NCBI RefSeq assembly: GCF_009498035.1
Contig: NZ_CP034550.1
Location: 7,192,001-7,256,000 of the forward strand
DNA: 64,000 nt
From: Saccharothrix syringae
GTDB lineage: Bacteria; Actinomycetota; Actinomycetes; Mycobacteriales; Pseudonocardiaceae
Direction: 5' to 3'
Position 1 is the first letter of the stretch. Every line of letters begins with the position of its first letter. Of the stretch, positions 15,931-24,531 are shown in pieces. A program made the position numbers and the translations under genes. Under the pieces are notes generated by a model. That model was not told where the DNA came from and did not search any database. It worked only from the letters and a program-made list of their open reading frames with translations.

Positions 15931-17611
15931 GCTGTTCCTCGGCCGGGTGCGCTGGGACCTGCTGCGCCCGTTCCCGGAGCAGGACCCGGCCGACCGCGCG
16001 GCGGGCGACGCGGCGGTGGCCGCGATCCGCGAGCTGCTGACCGCGCGGGTCAACCCCGAGCGGGTCGACCGCACCGGCGAGCTGCCCGACGGCCTGACCG
16101 GGGCGATGCAGGACGGCGGCTTCTACCGGATGCTGCTGGACCGCTCGCTCGGCGGCCTGGAGCTGTCGCCGCTCAACGCCCTGCGCGTGGTGTCCGCGGC
16201 CGCGAGCTGGTCGCCCGCCGTGGCGTGGTCGCTGGCCGTCGGCAACGGCTTCGGGTCCGGCTCGTACCTGCCGATCATCCCCGAGGGGCCGCTGCGGGAC
16301 CTGATCACCCGCTACGTCCGCGAGGGCATCGTGTCCGGCAGCGCCGACACCGAGGCCAACGGCGCGGCCAACCACCGCCGCCACACCACGGCCGTCCCGG
16401 TCGACGGCGGCACCGCCTACGTGCTCAACGGCGAGAAGGTGTTCACCGGCAACGGACCCCTCGCGCGGATCGTGGACGTCGCCGCGACGGTCGAAATGGA
16501 CGGCGTCACGCAGGTCCGGTACTTCTTCGTCGACACCACCTCGCCCGGGTTCACCAAGGTCACCCCGCACGAGTTCATGGGGCTCAAGGGCACGCCCATC
16601 GGCGTGCTGCGGATGGAGGACGTCCGGGTGCCCGCCACGCACCTGCTGCCGTCGTCGGCCGACGAGTCCCGGTACGCGCCGGAGATCGCCCGGCTGGCCA
16701 CGCTGGCCCGGACGCTGGTCATCTCCTCGCCCGCGCTGGCCATCGCGAAGCTGTGCCTGGTGTGGCAGAAGGACTTCGTCAACCGCCGCGTCATGGACGA
16801 CCGGCCGCTGGGTTCCTACGAGGAGGTCCAGCGGATCGTCGCGGAGACCGCGGCCGAGGCGTTCACCATCGAGAGCGTGCTGGAGTGGGGCCTGCTGGCC
16901 CGGGACCGCGCCAACACCGAGCCGGACCTGACCGCGGCCAAGAACACGACGTCGCTGGCGTGCTGGCGGGCGGTCGAGCGGACCATGTCGCTGCTGGGCG
17001 GCGAGGGGTTGGAGACCGCGCGCAGCAAGGCCAGGCGCGGGGCGGTGCCGCTGCCGGTGGAGCGGTTCCACCGCGACGCGCGCGGGTTGCGCGTGGCGGG
17101 CGGCGTGGACTTCCTGCTCGACTACTGGTCGGCCGAGTCGGCGCTGGTGTCCTGCTACTACGAGGCCGCGGACGCGCCGGTCACCGGGTCCCTCCCCGAC
17201 GTGGACGAGGTGTCGCTGTCGCCGCGCTGCCGCGGGCACCTGCGGCACCTGCTGGCGCAGGCGGAGGCGCTCGGCTCGGCGTGCGCGCGGCTGACCCGCG
17301 AGCACGGCCGGGACGAGCTGCTGCGGCGCGAGCACGTCGTCATCACGCTCGGGAAGATCGCCAACGACCTGCTCGCCATGGCCGTGGTGCTGGCCAGGGC
17401 GGCGGCGCTGGCCGAGCGCGGCGACACCGCCGCCCTGGACCTCGCCGACGTCGCCTGCTCGGCGGCCCGGGTGCGCCTGGCCGGGCTGTGGCCCGAGCTG
17501 GACCAGTCCGCCCCCGACCACGCCGCGGTGAGCGCCGACCTGCTCGGCGGCGACCGGTTCGCGTTCCTGCTGTCCGACGTCGTCACCGACCTGCCCCCTC
17601 ACGAGGTGTGA
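15881..17611 (+). CDS. acyl-CoA dehydrogenase-like flavoprotein
   Basis: 576 residues, longer than the ~380-residue acyl-CoA dehydrogenase norm. The N-terminal and middle regions fit the family: a helical start, then the flavin-binding beta domain (GEKVFTGNGPLARIVDVAA; FFVDTTSPGFTKVTPHEFMGLKGTPIGVLRMEDVRVP) and a helical C-terminal domain (LLGGEGLETARSKARRGAVPLPVERFHRDARGLRVAGG). About 150 further helical residues follow (from SLSPRCRGHLRHLL). In such clusters these enzymes often oxidise a carrier-bound acyl or aminoacyl group to an alpha,beta-unsaturated one; a role on a carrier-tethered intermediate is inferred from context. I could not place the catalytic Glu with certainty. The ATG at 15881 lies inside the thioesterase gene (50-bp overlap), with GGGAG upstream. 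Confidence 0.8.
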   Translation: MTSSVASPPTLRGLFDELFLGRVRWDLLRPFPEQDPADRAAGDAAVAAIRELLTARVNPERVDRTGELPDGLTGAMQDGGFYRMLLDRSLGGLELSPLNALRVVSAAASWSPAVAWSLAVGNGFGSGSYLPIIPEGPLRDLITRYVREGIVSGSADTEANGAANHRRHTTAVPVDGGTAYVLNGEKVFTGNGPLARIVDVAATVEMDGVTQVRYFFVDTTSPGFTKVTPHEFMGLKGTPIGVLRMEDVRVPATHLLPSSADESRYAPEIARLATLARTLVISSPALAIAKLCLVWQKDFVNRRVMDDRPLGSYEEVQRIVAETAAEAFTIESVLEWGLLARDRANTEPDLTAAKNTTSLACWRAVERTMSLLGGEGLETARSKARRGAVPLPVERFHRDARGLRVAGGVDFLLDYWSAESALVSCYYEAADAPVTGSLPDVDEVSLSPRCRGHLRHLLAQAEALGSACARLTREHGRDELLRREHVVITLGKIANDLLAMAVVLARAAALAERGDTAALDLADVACSAARVRLAGLWPELDQSAPDHAAVSADLLGGDRFAFLLSDVVTDLPPHEV

Positions 17612-17612
17612 C

Positions 17613-19613
17613 ATGAACACCGTGCACGAGTTCGTCGCCGCCCACGCCCGCACGTCGCCGTCCCGGACCGCCGTGGTGTCCGGGACGGGGTCGATGACCT
17701 ACGCCGAGCTGGACCGGCGCGCCGGCGGCCTGGCCGCCGCCCTGGTGGCGCGCGGCGTGCGGCCCGGCAGCCCGGTGTGCGTGCTGCTGCCCCGGTCCGC
17801 CGAGTTCGTCGTGGCCGCCCTGGCCGTGCTCAAGGTCGGCGGCCACTACGTGCCGCTCGACCCCGACTACCCGACCGCGCGGCTGGTGCGCATGGCGGCG
17901 GCGGTGCGGGCGCCGGTGGTGGTGACCGACGCGTCGCTGGCGTCGGTTTTGGACGTGCCGGCGGTGCTGGTGGACGGGTGCGCGCCCGCCCGGTTCGACG
18001 GCCCGATCGTGCCCGCCGACGAGCTGGCGTACGTGATGTTCACGTCCGGGTCGACCGGGGTGCCGAAGGGCGTCGCGGTGACGCACCGCGGGATCGTGCG
18101 GCTGGTGCGGTCGCCCGGGTGCGTCACGCTGCGGGGTCAGACCATGCTGCACATCTCGTCGCCGTCGTTCGACGCCGCCACGTTCGACATCTGGGGCGCG
18201 CTGGCCAACGGCGGGCGGCTGGTGGTCGGGCCGCCCGGCAAGGCGTCGGTGGCCGAGATCGGCGGGCTGGTGCGCGGGCAGGGCGTGACGACGGCGTTCT
18301 TCCCGACCGGGCTTTTTCACCTGATCGTGGACGAGGACGTGGCGGCGCTGGCCGGACTGCGGCAGGTCGTGGTCGGCGGCGACGTGCTGTCGGCGGCGCA
18401 CGCGCGGCGGTTCCTGGCGGCCGTGCCGGGGTGCCGGCTGGTCAACGGGTACGGGCCGACCGAGATGACGACGTTCACCACGTTCCACGACGTGCGCGGC
18501 GGGGACGGGCCGGTGCCGATCGGGACGCCGCTGAACCGGACCACCGTGCGGGTGCTGGACGACTCGCTCGACCCGGTGCCGTTCGGGACGCCCGGGCAGC
18601 TGTACGCCGGGGGTGACGGCCTGGCGCGCGGGTACCTGGGCGACCCGGCGCTGACGGCCGAGCGGTTCGTGCCGGACCCGTGGGTGCCCGGTGCGCGGCT
18701 GTACGCGACGGGGGACTTGGTGCGGGAGACCGTGGACGGGTTGGAGTTTTTGGGTCGGATCGACGGGCAGGTGAAGAAGCGCGGGTTCCGGGTGGAGCCC
18801 GGTGAGGTGGAGGCGGCGCTGCGGGACGACCGGGACGTGCGGGACGCGGCCGTGGTGGCGACCGGGGAGCGGGCGGACACGCGGCGGCTGGAGGCGTTCC
18901 TGGTGCTGACCGGGCCGCTGGCGGGGGTGCGGGCGCGGGTGTCGCGGGTGCTGCCGGAGCACCTGCTGCCGGACCTGTGGTTCGAGGTGCCCGAGCTGCC
19001 GCTCAACCCGAACGGGAAGGTGGACCGCGCGGCTCTCCGCTCGCAGCCGCAGGGGTCGGCGGTCGTGGGGTCGGCGGTCGTGGGGTCGGCGGTCGTGGGG
19101 TCGGCGGTCGTGGGGTCGGGGGGATCGGGTGCCGGCTCGGGGGTGGCGGGCGCGGCGGCCTGGGGCGCGGGCCCGGGTGCGGCGGGCGCGGCGAGGGCGG
19201 CGGGCGCCGACTCGGGCGCGGCGGGCGCGAGTGCGGCGGGCGCGGCGGCCCGGGGCGCGGGCTCGGGGGTGGCGGGCGCCAGCTCGGGCGTGGGTGCGGC
19301 GGGTGCGGGTGCGGCGGGTGCGGCGGGCGCGGGCGCGGGCGCGGCAAGCGCGGGGGCGGGGTCAGCCGGCTCTGGTCCCGGCTCGGGCATGAACCCGACC
19401 GAGAACACCATCGCCGCGATCTGGCGGGACGTCCTGGAGGTCGAGGAGGTGGGCCGCGACGACGACTTCTTCGCCCTCGGCGGCCACTCCCTCATCGCGA
19501 ACCGCATCGTCACCCGGATGCGCAAGGCGCTGGGCGTCGACCTGCGCCTGGTCGTGTTGTTCGACCACCCGACCGTGGCCGGGCTGGCGCGGGTCGTGGA
19601 CGCTAGCAGCTGA
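17613..19613 (+). CDS. free-standing NRPS adenylation-carrier protein with Gly/Ala linker
   Basis: 666 residues. The adenylation domain (about 5-478) has A3 YVMFTSGSTGVPKGV, A5 NGYGPTEMTTF, A7 YATGDLV, A8 GRIDGQVKKRGFRVEP and A10 NPNGKVDRAAL. The carrier domain has Ser626 (FALGGHSLIAN). By eye the code is about D-A-F-F-V-G-G-T-F-K, close to published valine/isoleucine codes, so a small aliphatic amino acid is the best guess. Between the domains lies a ~113-residue low-complexity linker of Gly, Ala and Ser that begins with four identical GSAVV repeats (15-bp DNA units); normal A-T linkers are ~10-20 residues. No C domain: likely a loading or in-trans aminoacyl donor, possibly the substrate of the neighbouring dehydrogenase. 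Start ATG 17613 directly follows the preceding stop; the 3' end overlaps the convergent LuxR gene by 11 bp. Confidence 0.9.
   Translation: MNTVHEFVAAHARTSPSRTAVVSGTGSMTYAELDRRAGGLAAALVARGVRPGSPVCVLLPRSAEFVVAALAVLKVGGHYVPLDPDYPTARLVRMAAAVRAPVVVTDASLASVLDVPAVLVDGCAPARFDGPIVPADELAYVMFTSGSTGVPKGVAVTHRGIVRLVRSPGCVTLRGQTMLHISSPSFDAATFDIWGALANGGRLVVGPPGKASVAEIGGLVRGQGVTTAFFPTGLFHLIVDEDVAALAGLRQVVVGGDVLSAAHARRFLAAVPGCRLVNGYGPTEMTTFTTFHDVRGGDGPVPIGTPLNRTTVRVLDDSLDPVPFGTPGQLYAGGDGLARGYLGDPALTAERFVPDPWVPGARLYATGDLVRETVDGLEFLGRIDGQVKKRGFRVEPGEVEAALRDDRDVRDAAVVATGERADTRRLEAFLVLTGPLAGVRARVSRVLPEHLLPDLWFEVPELPLNPNGKVDRAALRSQPQGSAVVGSAVVGSAVVGSAVVGSGGSGAGSGVAGAAAWGAGPGAAGAARAAGADSGAAGASAAGAAARGAGSGVAGASSGVGAAGAGAAGAAGAGAGAASAGAGSAGSGPGSGMNPTENTIAAIWRDVLEVEEVGRDDDFFALGGHSLIANRIVTRMRKALGVDLRLVVLFDHPTVAGLARVVDASS
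19053..19112 (+). repeat. four perfect 15-bp tandem repeats inside the A-T gene
   Basis: GGGTCGGCGGTCGTG is repeated four times without change (19053, 19068, 19083, 19098). It is in frame and encodes Gly-Ser-Ala-Val-Val each time. Perfect identity implies recent slippage expansion. It opens a longer degenerate G/C-only tract to about 19385 that encodes the rest of the Gly/Ala linker. Confidence 0.9.
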
Positions 19614-22101
19614 CCCGGACGTCGGTCAGCAGGCCGAGGGACTGGGCGCGCAGGACCGTCGAGAGGCGGTCCGTCGTGCCCAGCTTCCGGTAGACGTGCT
19701 GGAGGTGGCGGTGGACCGTGCGCGGGGAGATGTCCATGCGCCGGGCGATCGCCTCCGCGGTCAGCCCCTCCGCCAGCACGGCCAGCACGGTCTGCTCGCG
19801 GTCGGTCAGCCCGTGGTCCGCCGGGCCGGACACGCCCAACCGGTCGGCCAGCCCCGGTTCGCACCGGTCGAGCAGGGCCCGGGACCGCTCGCGCTCCTGG
19901 CGCTCCTGCTGGGCGCGGCCCGTCAGCCGGAACAGCGCGGCGGCGGCCAGGTGCGTGTGCGCGGCCAGCACGGTGTTGTCGCCGGCCTCGAACTCCGCCG
20001 CCGCCCGGACCGCGTGGTTGGCGGCCTCCGTGGGTGCCTCGGGCCGCAGCGCGCCGACCCGCGCCAGGTGGACGTACGCCTGCCCGAGGTGCAGCGGCAG
20101 GGCCTCGCCCAGGGCCCGCGCGCGTTCGGCCCAGCCGATCGCGGCCACCGGCCGGTTCCGCGCGCCCTCCGCCAGGGCGAGCACCGCGCACCGCGTCACC
20201 TCGACCAGCGGGTCCGGGTCCGCGGTCTGGTGCAGGGTCTCGACGGCCCGGTCCGGCTCGCCCGCGGAGAGCAGGGCCTTGGCCAGCGCCGTCCGCGACA
20301 CGTGGTCCCGACCGGCCCGGACGGCCTCGCGCGCCAACCGGACGGCCCCCGCGGCGTCCCCGCGCCAGAGCGCGACCCTCGACCGGCCGGCGAGCGACCG
20401 GGCCCGGGCGGCGGGGGCCTCCCAGGCGTCCAGGTAGCACTCGACGGCGGCGTTGAGGCGGCCGAGGCGCTCCAGGGCCTCGCCCTGGGCCAGGGCGAGG
20501 TGGGGCAGGAGGTCGTGCCGGTCCGCCGCGCGGGCTCGGCGGGTGGCCCGCTCCAGGTGCTCCAGGGCGGCCCGGGGCTGTTCGAGGGCCAGTTCGGCGC
20601 GGGCGAACCAGAGGAGGGCCTGGGGTGGGGCGTCGGTGAGGGTGCGGGCTTCGGCCAGGAGGGCGGGGGTGCGGTGGTCCACCGGTTTGTTCAGGCGGAC
20701 GCCCAGGGCGAGGGCCAGGAGGGCGGGGTCCTGGAGGTGGCGGGCTGTGGCGATGACGTCGTCGGCGCGGTTGCGGGCGGTGGTGGGGTCGGTGGCCAGG
20801 CCCAGGTGGAGGAGGGCGCGGTCGGTGGTCGGGCTCGTGTCGAGCCGGGTGCGGTCGGCGGTTCCAGCGGCCGGAGCGCCGGGTTCGGGCTCGGCGCGGT
20901 TGGCGACAGCAGCGGGGGCGGGGCGGGTGCTGTTGGCGTCGGCGGCTCGGGTCCCTTCGGGCCGGGTGCGGTTGGTGGCCCTGGTCAGTTCCCTGTTGAG
21001 CAGGGCGTTCGCGGCGGCGTGGCGGCCGTGGGCGCGGTGCGCCAGGGCGTGGCGGAGGGCGATCTCGGCCCGGTCGGCCGGTTGCCCGTCCAGCAGGGCG
21101 TCGACCGCCCGGTCGTCGTGGTGGGCGGCCAGCCCGCGGAGCGCGCCCTCGTGGTCCGGGCGGGCGCGGAGGGCTTTGCGCAGCCAGTGCAGCGCGATCG
21201 TCGGCGACGTGTGCCTGGTGGTGTTGGCGGCCTCCACCAGGGCGTCCGGGTCCGTCACGTGGTGGGCGCGCACGGCGAGCGGCACGCCTCGTTCCAGCAG
21301 TGCGCGTGCGGCGCGGTGGTGCGCGGCTTCCCGCTGCTCCGGGTCCATGGCCTCGTAGACGTGGCGTCGTTGGCTCGCGTACCTGAAGTGGCCGTCGGGG
21401 TCCAGCACCTCCGCGGCGGTCAGCCGTGCCAGCGCCCGGTGCGCGTCCTGCCGGGTCGTCCCCGCCACCGCCGCGACCAGGTGGGGATCGGCCGTGCCCA
21501 GGACCGCGGCCGCCTCGGCGATCCCGCGATCGTCCACGAGCGGGTGATGTTCCAGTGCGATCGGGTGAACCTCCACCACCTCTGCCGACGGCAGGAGGTC
21601 GTACCCGGGCCGGTGGGCCACGGCGACCAGCAGGTCGGCCGACGTGCGGTGGCGGGCCAGGCGGTCGAGCAGTTCCAGTGACGCGGGGTCGGCCAGGTGG
21701 GCGTCGTCGACCGCCAGGAGCAGGCCGGACGGTGTGGCGATCGCGTCGACCAGCTCGACCACCGCGCGCTGCACCCGGTGGCGCTCGGCGTCCAGACCGG
21801 GGGTCAGCACCGAGTGGAGCACCGCCCGGAGCAGCAGGACGGCGTCCTGCGCGGACGGGTCCAGGACGCCGACCGGAACCTGCCGCAACGCCTCGCGCAC
21901 GGCCCCGAACGGCACCATCCGGTCCGCCTCGGTGGGGCGGACCACCAGGGCGGGGACATCGCGTTCCCGCGCCGAGCGGACCAGCTCCCCGAGGGCGGTC
22001 GACTTGCCCCGCTCCCCGATCACCCGGACCAGCCGCAGGCCGCGGGCCGGTGCCGAGAAGTTCCGTACGACGGGCTGTTCGCCCAGGTCAAGTGTGCTCA
22101 T
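19603..22101 (-). CDS. LuxR-family LAL transcriptional regulator
   Basis: 832-residue large ATP-binding LuxR regulator. The N-terminus has a compressed P-loop (VIGERGKSTALGEL; GKST is present but the spacing is shorter than the usual GxxGxGKS) and a Walker B-like segment LLLAVDDAHLAD. The middle ~500 residues are helical and TPR-like. The C-terminus is a classic LuxR helix-turn-helix: LTDREQTVLAVLAEGLTAEAIARRMDISPRTVHRHL. LAL proteins commonly activate PKS/NRPS clusters, and this one closes the cluster. ATG 22101 follows GGGAGGAG, which is part of a 16-bp palindrome that may sequester it. Residues ~370-420 are an Arg/Thr/Pro-rich insertion, probably a flexible loop. Its 3' end overlaps the convergent A-T gene by 11 bp. 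Confidence 0.88.
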   Translation of the reverse strand: MSTLDLGEQPVVRNFSAPARGLRLVRVIGERGKSTALGELVRSARERDVPALVVRPTEADRMVPFGAVREALRQVPVGVLDPSAQDAVLLLRAVLHSVLTPGLDAERHRVQRAVVELVDAIATPSGLLLAVDDAHLADPASLELLDRLARHRTSADLLVAVAHRPGYDLLPSAEVVEVHPIALEHHPLVDDRGIAEAAAVLGTADPHLVAAVAGTTRQDAHRALARLTAAEVLDPDGHFRYASQRRHVYEAMDPEQREAAHHRAARALLERGVPLAVRAHHVTDPDALVEAANTTRHTSPTIALHWLRKALRARPDHEGALRGLAAHHDDRAVDALLDGQPADRAEIALRHALAHRAHGRHAAANALLNRELTRATNRTRPEGTRAADANSTRPAPAAVANRAEPEPGAPAAGTADRTRLDTSPTTDRALLHLGLATDPTTARNRADDVIATARHLQDPALLALALGVRLNKPVDHRTPALLAEARTLTDAPPQALLWFARAELALEQPRAALEHLERATRRARAADRHDLLPHLALAQGEALERLGRLNAAVECYLDAWEAPAARARSLAGRSRVALWRGDAAGAVRLAREAVRAGRDHVSRTALAKALLSAGEPDRAVETLHQTADPDPLVEVTRCAVLALAEGARNRPVAAIGWAERARALGEALPLHLGQAYVHLARVGALRPEAPTEAANHAVRAAAEFEAGDNTVLAAHTHLAAAALFRLTGRAQQERQERERSRALLDRCEPGLADRLGVSGPADHGLTDREQTVLAVLAEGLTAEAIARRMDISPRTVHRHLQHVYRKLGTTDRLSTVLRAQSLGLLTDVRVSC

Positions 22102-22104
22102 TCG

Positions 22105-22120
22105 CTCCTCCCGGGAGGAG
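22105..22120 (-). promoter_or_regulatory. palindrome covering the ribosome-binding site of the LAL gene
   Basis: CTCCTCCCGGGAGGAG is a perfect 16-bp palindrome. On the mRNA of the LAL gene its right half is the Shine-Dalgarno sequence (GGGAGGAG, four bases before the ATG) and its left half is the exact complement. A hairpin CTCCTC-CCGG-GAGGAG would hide the ribosome-binding site. It could equally be a dyad for a repressor or chance in G+C-rich DNA. Confidence 0.4.
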
Positions 22121-22810
22121 GAGTCCCGGGGGCACGACCGAATACAAGCGATCAGTACAAGTGATCACGGAATGCATGGTCGGCGAATGGTCGTTCACCC
22201 GAGTGGGGTAGTGCGGCGCTGGAGTGTCCTGGTTCGGCGGCTGTGTGGTCGCGCTCTCACGCCACCACCGACCACCCGCTGTCGTGGATGGTCGCCGGCC
22301 GACGGGCACCGGCTTACGACGGCGGACCGGGCAGGGTGGCGGGCTGGGCTGGGCGGCAAGCAGGGCTGGGCGGCGGGCCGGGCTGGGCTGGGCGGCGGGG
22401 CAGGGTGGCGGCTGGGCAGGGTGGCGGCTGGGCAGGGTGGCGGCTGGGCAGGGTGGCGGCTGGGCAGGGTGGCGGCTGGGCAGGGTGGCGGGCCGCAGAC
22501 CAGGCCAAGCCGCGAGCCGCGCCGAGCGCCGGATCGAGCCGGGCATCGGGCCAGGCGGGCATCGGGCCAGGCGGCGAACCAGGCCAGACCGCGAGCCGCG
22601 CCAAGCGCCGGGCCGGACCGGGCCAGGCCGGGCCGCGCTGAGCGACAAGCCGCGCCGAGCGCCGGGCCGGGCCGAGCCGCGAGCTGGGCCGGGCGCCGAG
22701 CCAGGCGCCGGGCCAGGCGCCGGGCCGGGCGGTGTTGGTGGGCTCCGCGCTGGTCCGGGGCCCACCAACGTGCCGCCCGCGCCGCCCGCCTACCCGACCA
22801 CCCCCACCGA
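22121..22810. other. 690-bp intergenic region, mostly low-complexity repeats
   Basis: 22121-22310 is of ordinary composition and should hold the LAL promoter; it contains a pair of near-inverted GATCA/TGATC elements near 22150-22168 but no clear -10 box. From about 22312 to 22745 the sequence is degenerate tandem DNA: first GGCTGGGC/GGCGGGC units, then the exact 16-bp array at 22401-22492, then GCCGAGC/GGGCCAGGC units. Long frames open on both strands here are compositional. I see no gene. Confidence 0.7.
22401..22492 (+). repeat. 16-bp perfect tandem repeat, 5 full copies plus a partial one
   Basis: The unit CAGGGTGGCGGCTGGG starts at 22401, 22417, 22433, 22449 and 22465, with a sixth, truncated copy from 22481. 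Copies are identical. Because 16 is not a multiple of 3, the array is non-coding slippage-type DNA; its perfection suggests recent expansion. Confidence 0.95.
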
Positions 22811-24358
22811 TCAGCGGTGGCGGCGTTCGAAGTCGGTGAAGGCGGCCTCCTGCGCCCACTGCAGCTTCGCCTTGGGGTTGCGCTCCAGGAACGCCCGGCA
22901 CGATGCGCTCGGCCTCGGCGACCCGGCCCGGTCGCGGGCGCAGGCACCGGTGAGCACGTAGTCGTCCGGGCCTCGCCACAGGCGCTCGCCTTCGAGGAAG
23001 GCGTGGTCCAGCGAGGTGCGGGCGATGGTCTTCAACGACCGGTAGCCCAACCGGTAGTCGGTGGTGGCCCGGACGTACTCGCGGGTCAGGTCGGTGCGGG
23101 AGATGCCCTCGTCGTCGGTGGCCAGGGTGATCGGCACGCCGAACGCCCGGTAGGTCGGGAACGGGTGCTCCTCGCCGGACACCTCTAAAATCTGGGCGTT
23201 GCTGGTCAGCGGGCTCTCCACCATCACGTGCCGCTGGCGCATGGTGCGCATCAGCGCCGGCCAGCGGTCCTCGTGCAGGACGTCCACGGCGTGGCCGACG
23301 CGCTCGGCGTGGCCGACCTCCACGGCCTCGCGGATGTGGTAGGTCAGCTCCTCGGGCTTGACCAGGCCGGGTGCCAGCTCGCCGGCGTGCAGCGTGATGT
23401 GCCCCTTGGCGTAGGCACCGCGCAGGTGGTCCAGCATCCTCATGTGCAGCCGGTAGTCGCGGAGGGCCACCTCGGCGTCCTCCGGCTGCACCAGGTTCAG
23501 CGCGACGTTGCGGTGGTCCGCCTCGGCCAGCTCGAAGCCGTAGACCATGTAGGTGAACACCACGGCCGGGTCGTTGGTGCGACCCACCTGGTGGATGTAG
23601 CGCAGGGTCACCCCGCAGCCCGGTGACGCCTGCGCGGTGCCGCAGCGCAGCAGCTCGCGGTAGCGGGCCTCGTCGCGGTCGGTCTCCTGGCGGGCCGCCG
23701 CCACGATCGCGGCCAGCCTGCCGTCGGCCAGGACGCGCCGGCGCAGCTCGGCGAAGTCCTCGGTGAACTCGATGCCCCGGGCCAGCTCGAACACCGCGGA
23801 GCCCTGCCGGGTGGTCATGGTCTCCATGTACGACTCGCGCTGCCTGCCCGCCTTGTCGAGCACGTCGGCCAGCATCTCGGGGCGGTGCGGGCCGGTGATG
23901 GCGCCGGTCTTGCCGAACGCGGCGAAGAAGTGGTCGTGCCCGCTCTCCCCTCCCCCGGGTTGGAAGCCCTCCATCGACCACGCGCCGATCACCTCGGCGC
24001 GGAACGCCGGGTCGCCCTGCGCGTCCGCCGCCGGGCGCTGCTCCGGGCCGCACGGGCCGGCGGCGGCCACGTGGGTGGTCACGTGGATGCACATGCCGTC
24101 CTGCGCGGCGAGGTCGATCAACGTCTCCGTGGTGACGGCGCCGGACAGGTGGGTGTGCAGGTCGCCGCCCTTGGGTAACTCGCGCAGGAACGCGTCGAGG
24201 CGGGCCGGGTCGGCGCGGATCGAGTCGAGGTGGCGCTCGACCGCGACCTCCGGCGGCGTCGTCGCGGACGCCGGGGGCGCGCCGGCGAGCGCACCCGACG
24301 CGAGCAGTCCGACGGCCGCGACCGCCGGTCCGACTGAGCTGGTCCGAAGTGTGCGCAC
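22811..24358 (-). CDS. secreted adenosine deaminase (ADGF/ADA family)
   Basis: 515-residue amidohydrolase that should deaminate adenosine (or a related purine nucleoside) outside the cell. It starts with a signal peptide (VRTLRTSSVGPAVAAVGLLA...PASA). The zinc and catalytic residues of the ADA fold are all visible: HxH in GGDLHTHLSG, His and Glu in ITLHAGELA, His in ERVGHAVDV, and the Asp pair in TLATDDEGISRT. Compared with cytosolic ADA (~340 aa) it has an N-terminal extension and insert like the extracellular ADGF type, with Cys residues (AGPCGPEQ, LLRCGT, SPGCG, GACARD, SASCRAF) compatible with disulfides. I chose the GTG at 24358 because GGAGG lies five bases upstream and the signal peptide starts there. 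It follows a P450 gene on the same strand, 173 bp apart, with no evident functional link. Confidence 0.9.
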   Translation of the reverse strand: MRTLRTSSVGPAVAAVGLLASGALAGAPPASATTPPEVAVERHLDSIRADPARLDAFLRELPKGGDLHTHLSGAVTTETLIDLAAQDGMCIHVTTHVAAAGPCGPEQRPAADAQGDPAFRAEVIGAWSMEGFQPGGGESGHDHFFAAFGKTGAITGPHRPEMLADVLDKAGRQRESYMETMTTRQGSAVFELARGIEFTEDFAELRRRVLADGRLAAIVAAARQETDRDEARYRELLRCGTAQASPGCGVTLRYIHQVGRTNDPAVVFTYMVYGFELAEADHRNVALNLVQPEDAEVALRDYRLHMRMLDHLRGAYAKGHITLHAGELAPGLVKPEELTYHIREAVEVGHAERVGHAVDVLHEDRWPALMRTMRQRHVMVESPLTSNAQILEVSGEEHPFPTYRAFGVPITLATDDEGISRTDLTREYVRATTDYRLGYRSLKTIARTSLDHAFLEGERLWRGPDDYVLTGACARDRAGSPRPSASCRAFLERNPKAKLQWAQEAAFTDFERRHR

Positions 24359-24531
24359 GATTGCCTCCGGGGACGTCGTGTGATCCACCACCATTGAGCC
24401 GTGGCGTCGGCGATGGCGCAATCGATCTAGGAATGTTCACGGAAAAGTGTGGCACCGCGCAGGTTTCAACCGCTCTCCGTGCACAAAGGACGATTACGAA
24501 CGAAGCAGCGGAACAACACCGACGAATGAAA

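Noticed and set aside
22314..22800. Long open frames through the repeat region between the LAL and adenosine deaminase genes.
   Set aside because: They are purely compositional; the 16-bp unit rotates the frame, and none has a start with a ribosome-binding site or domain content.
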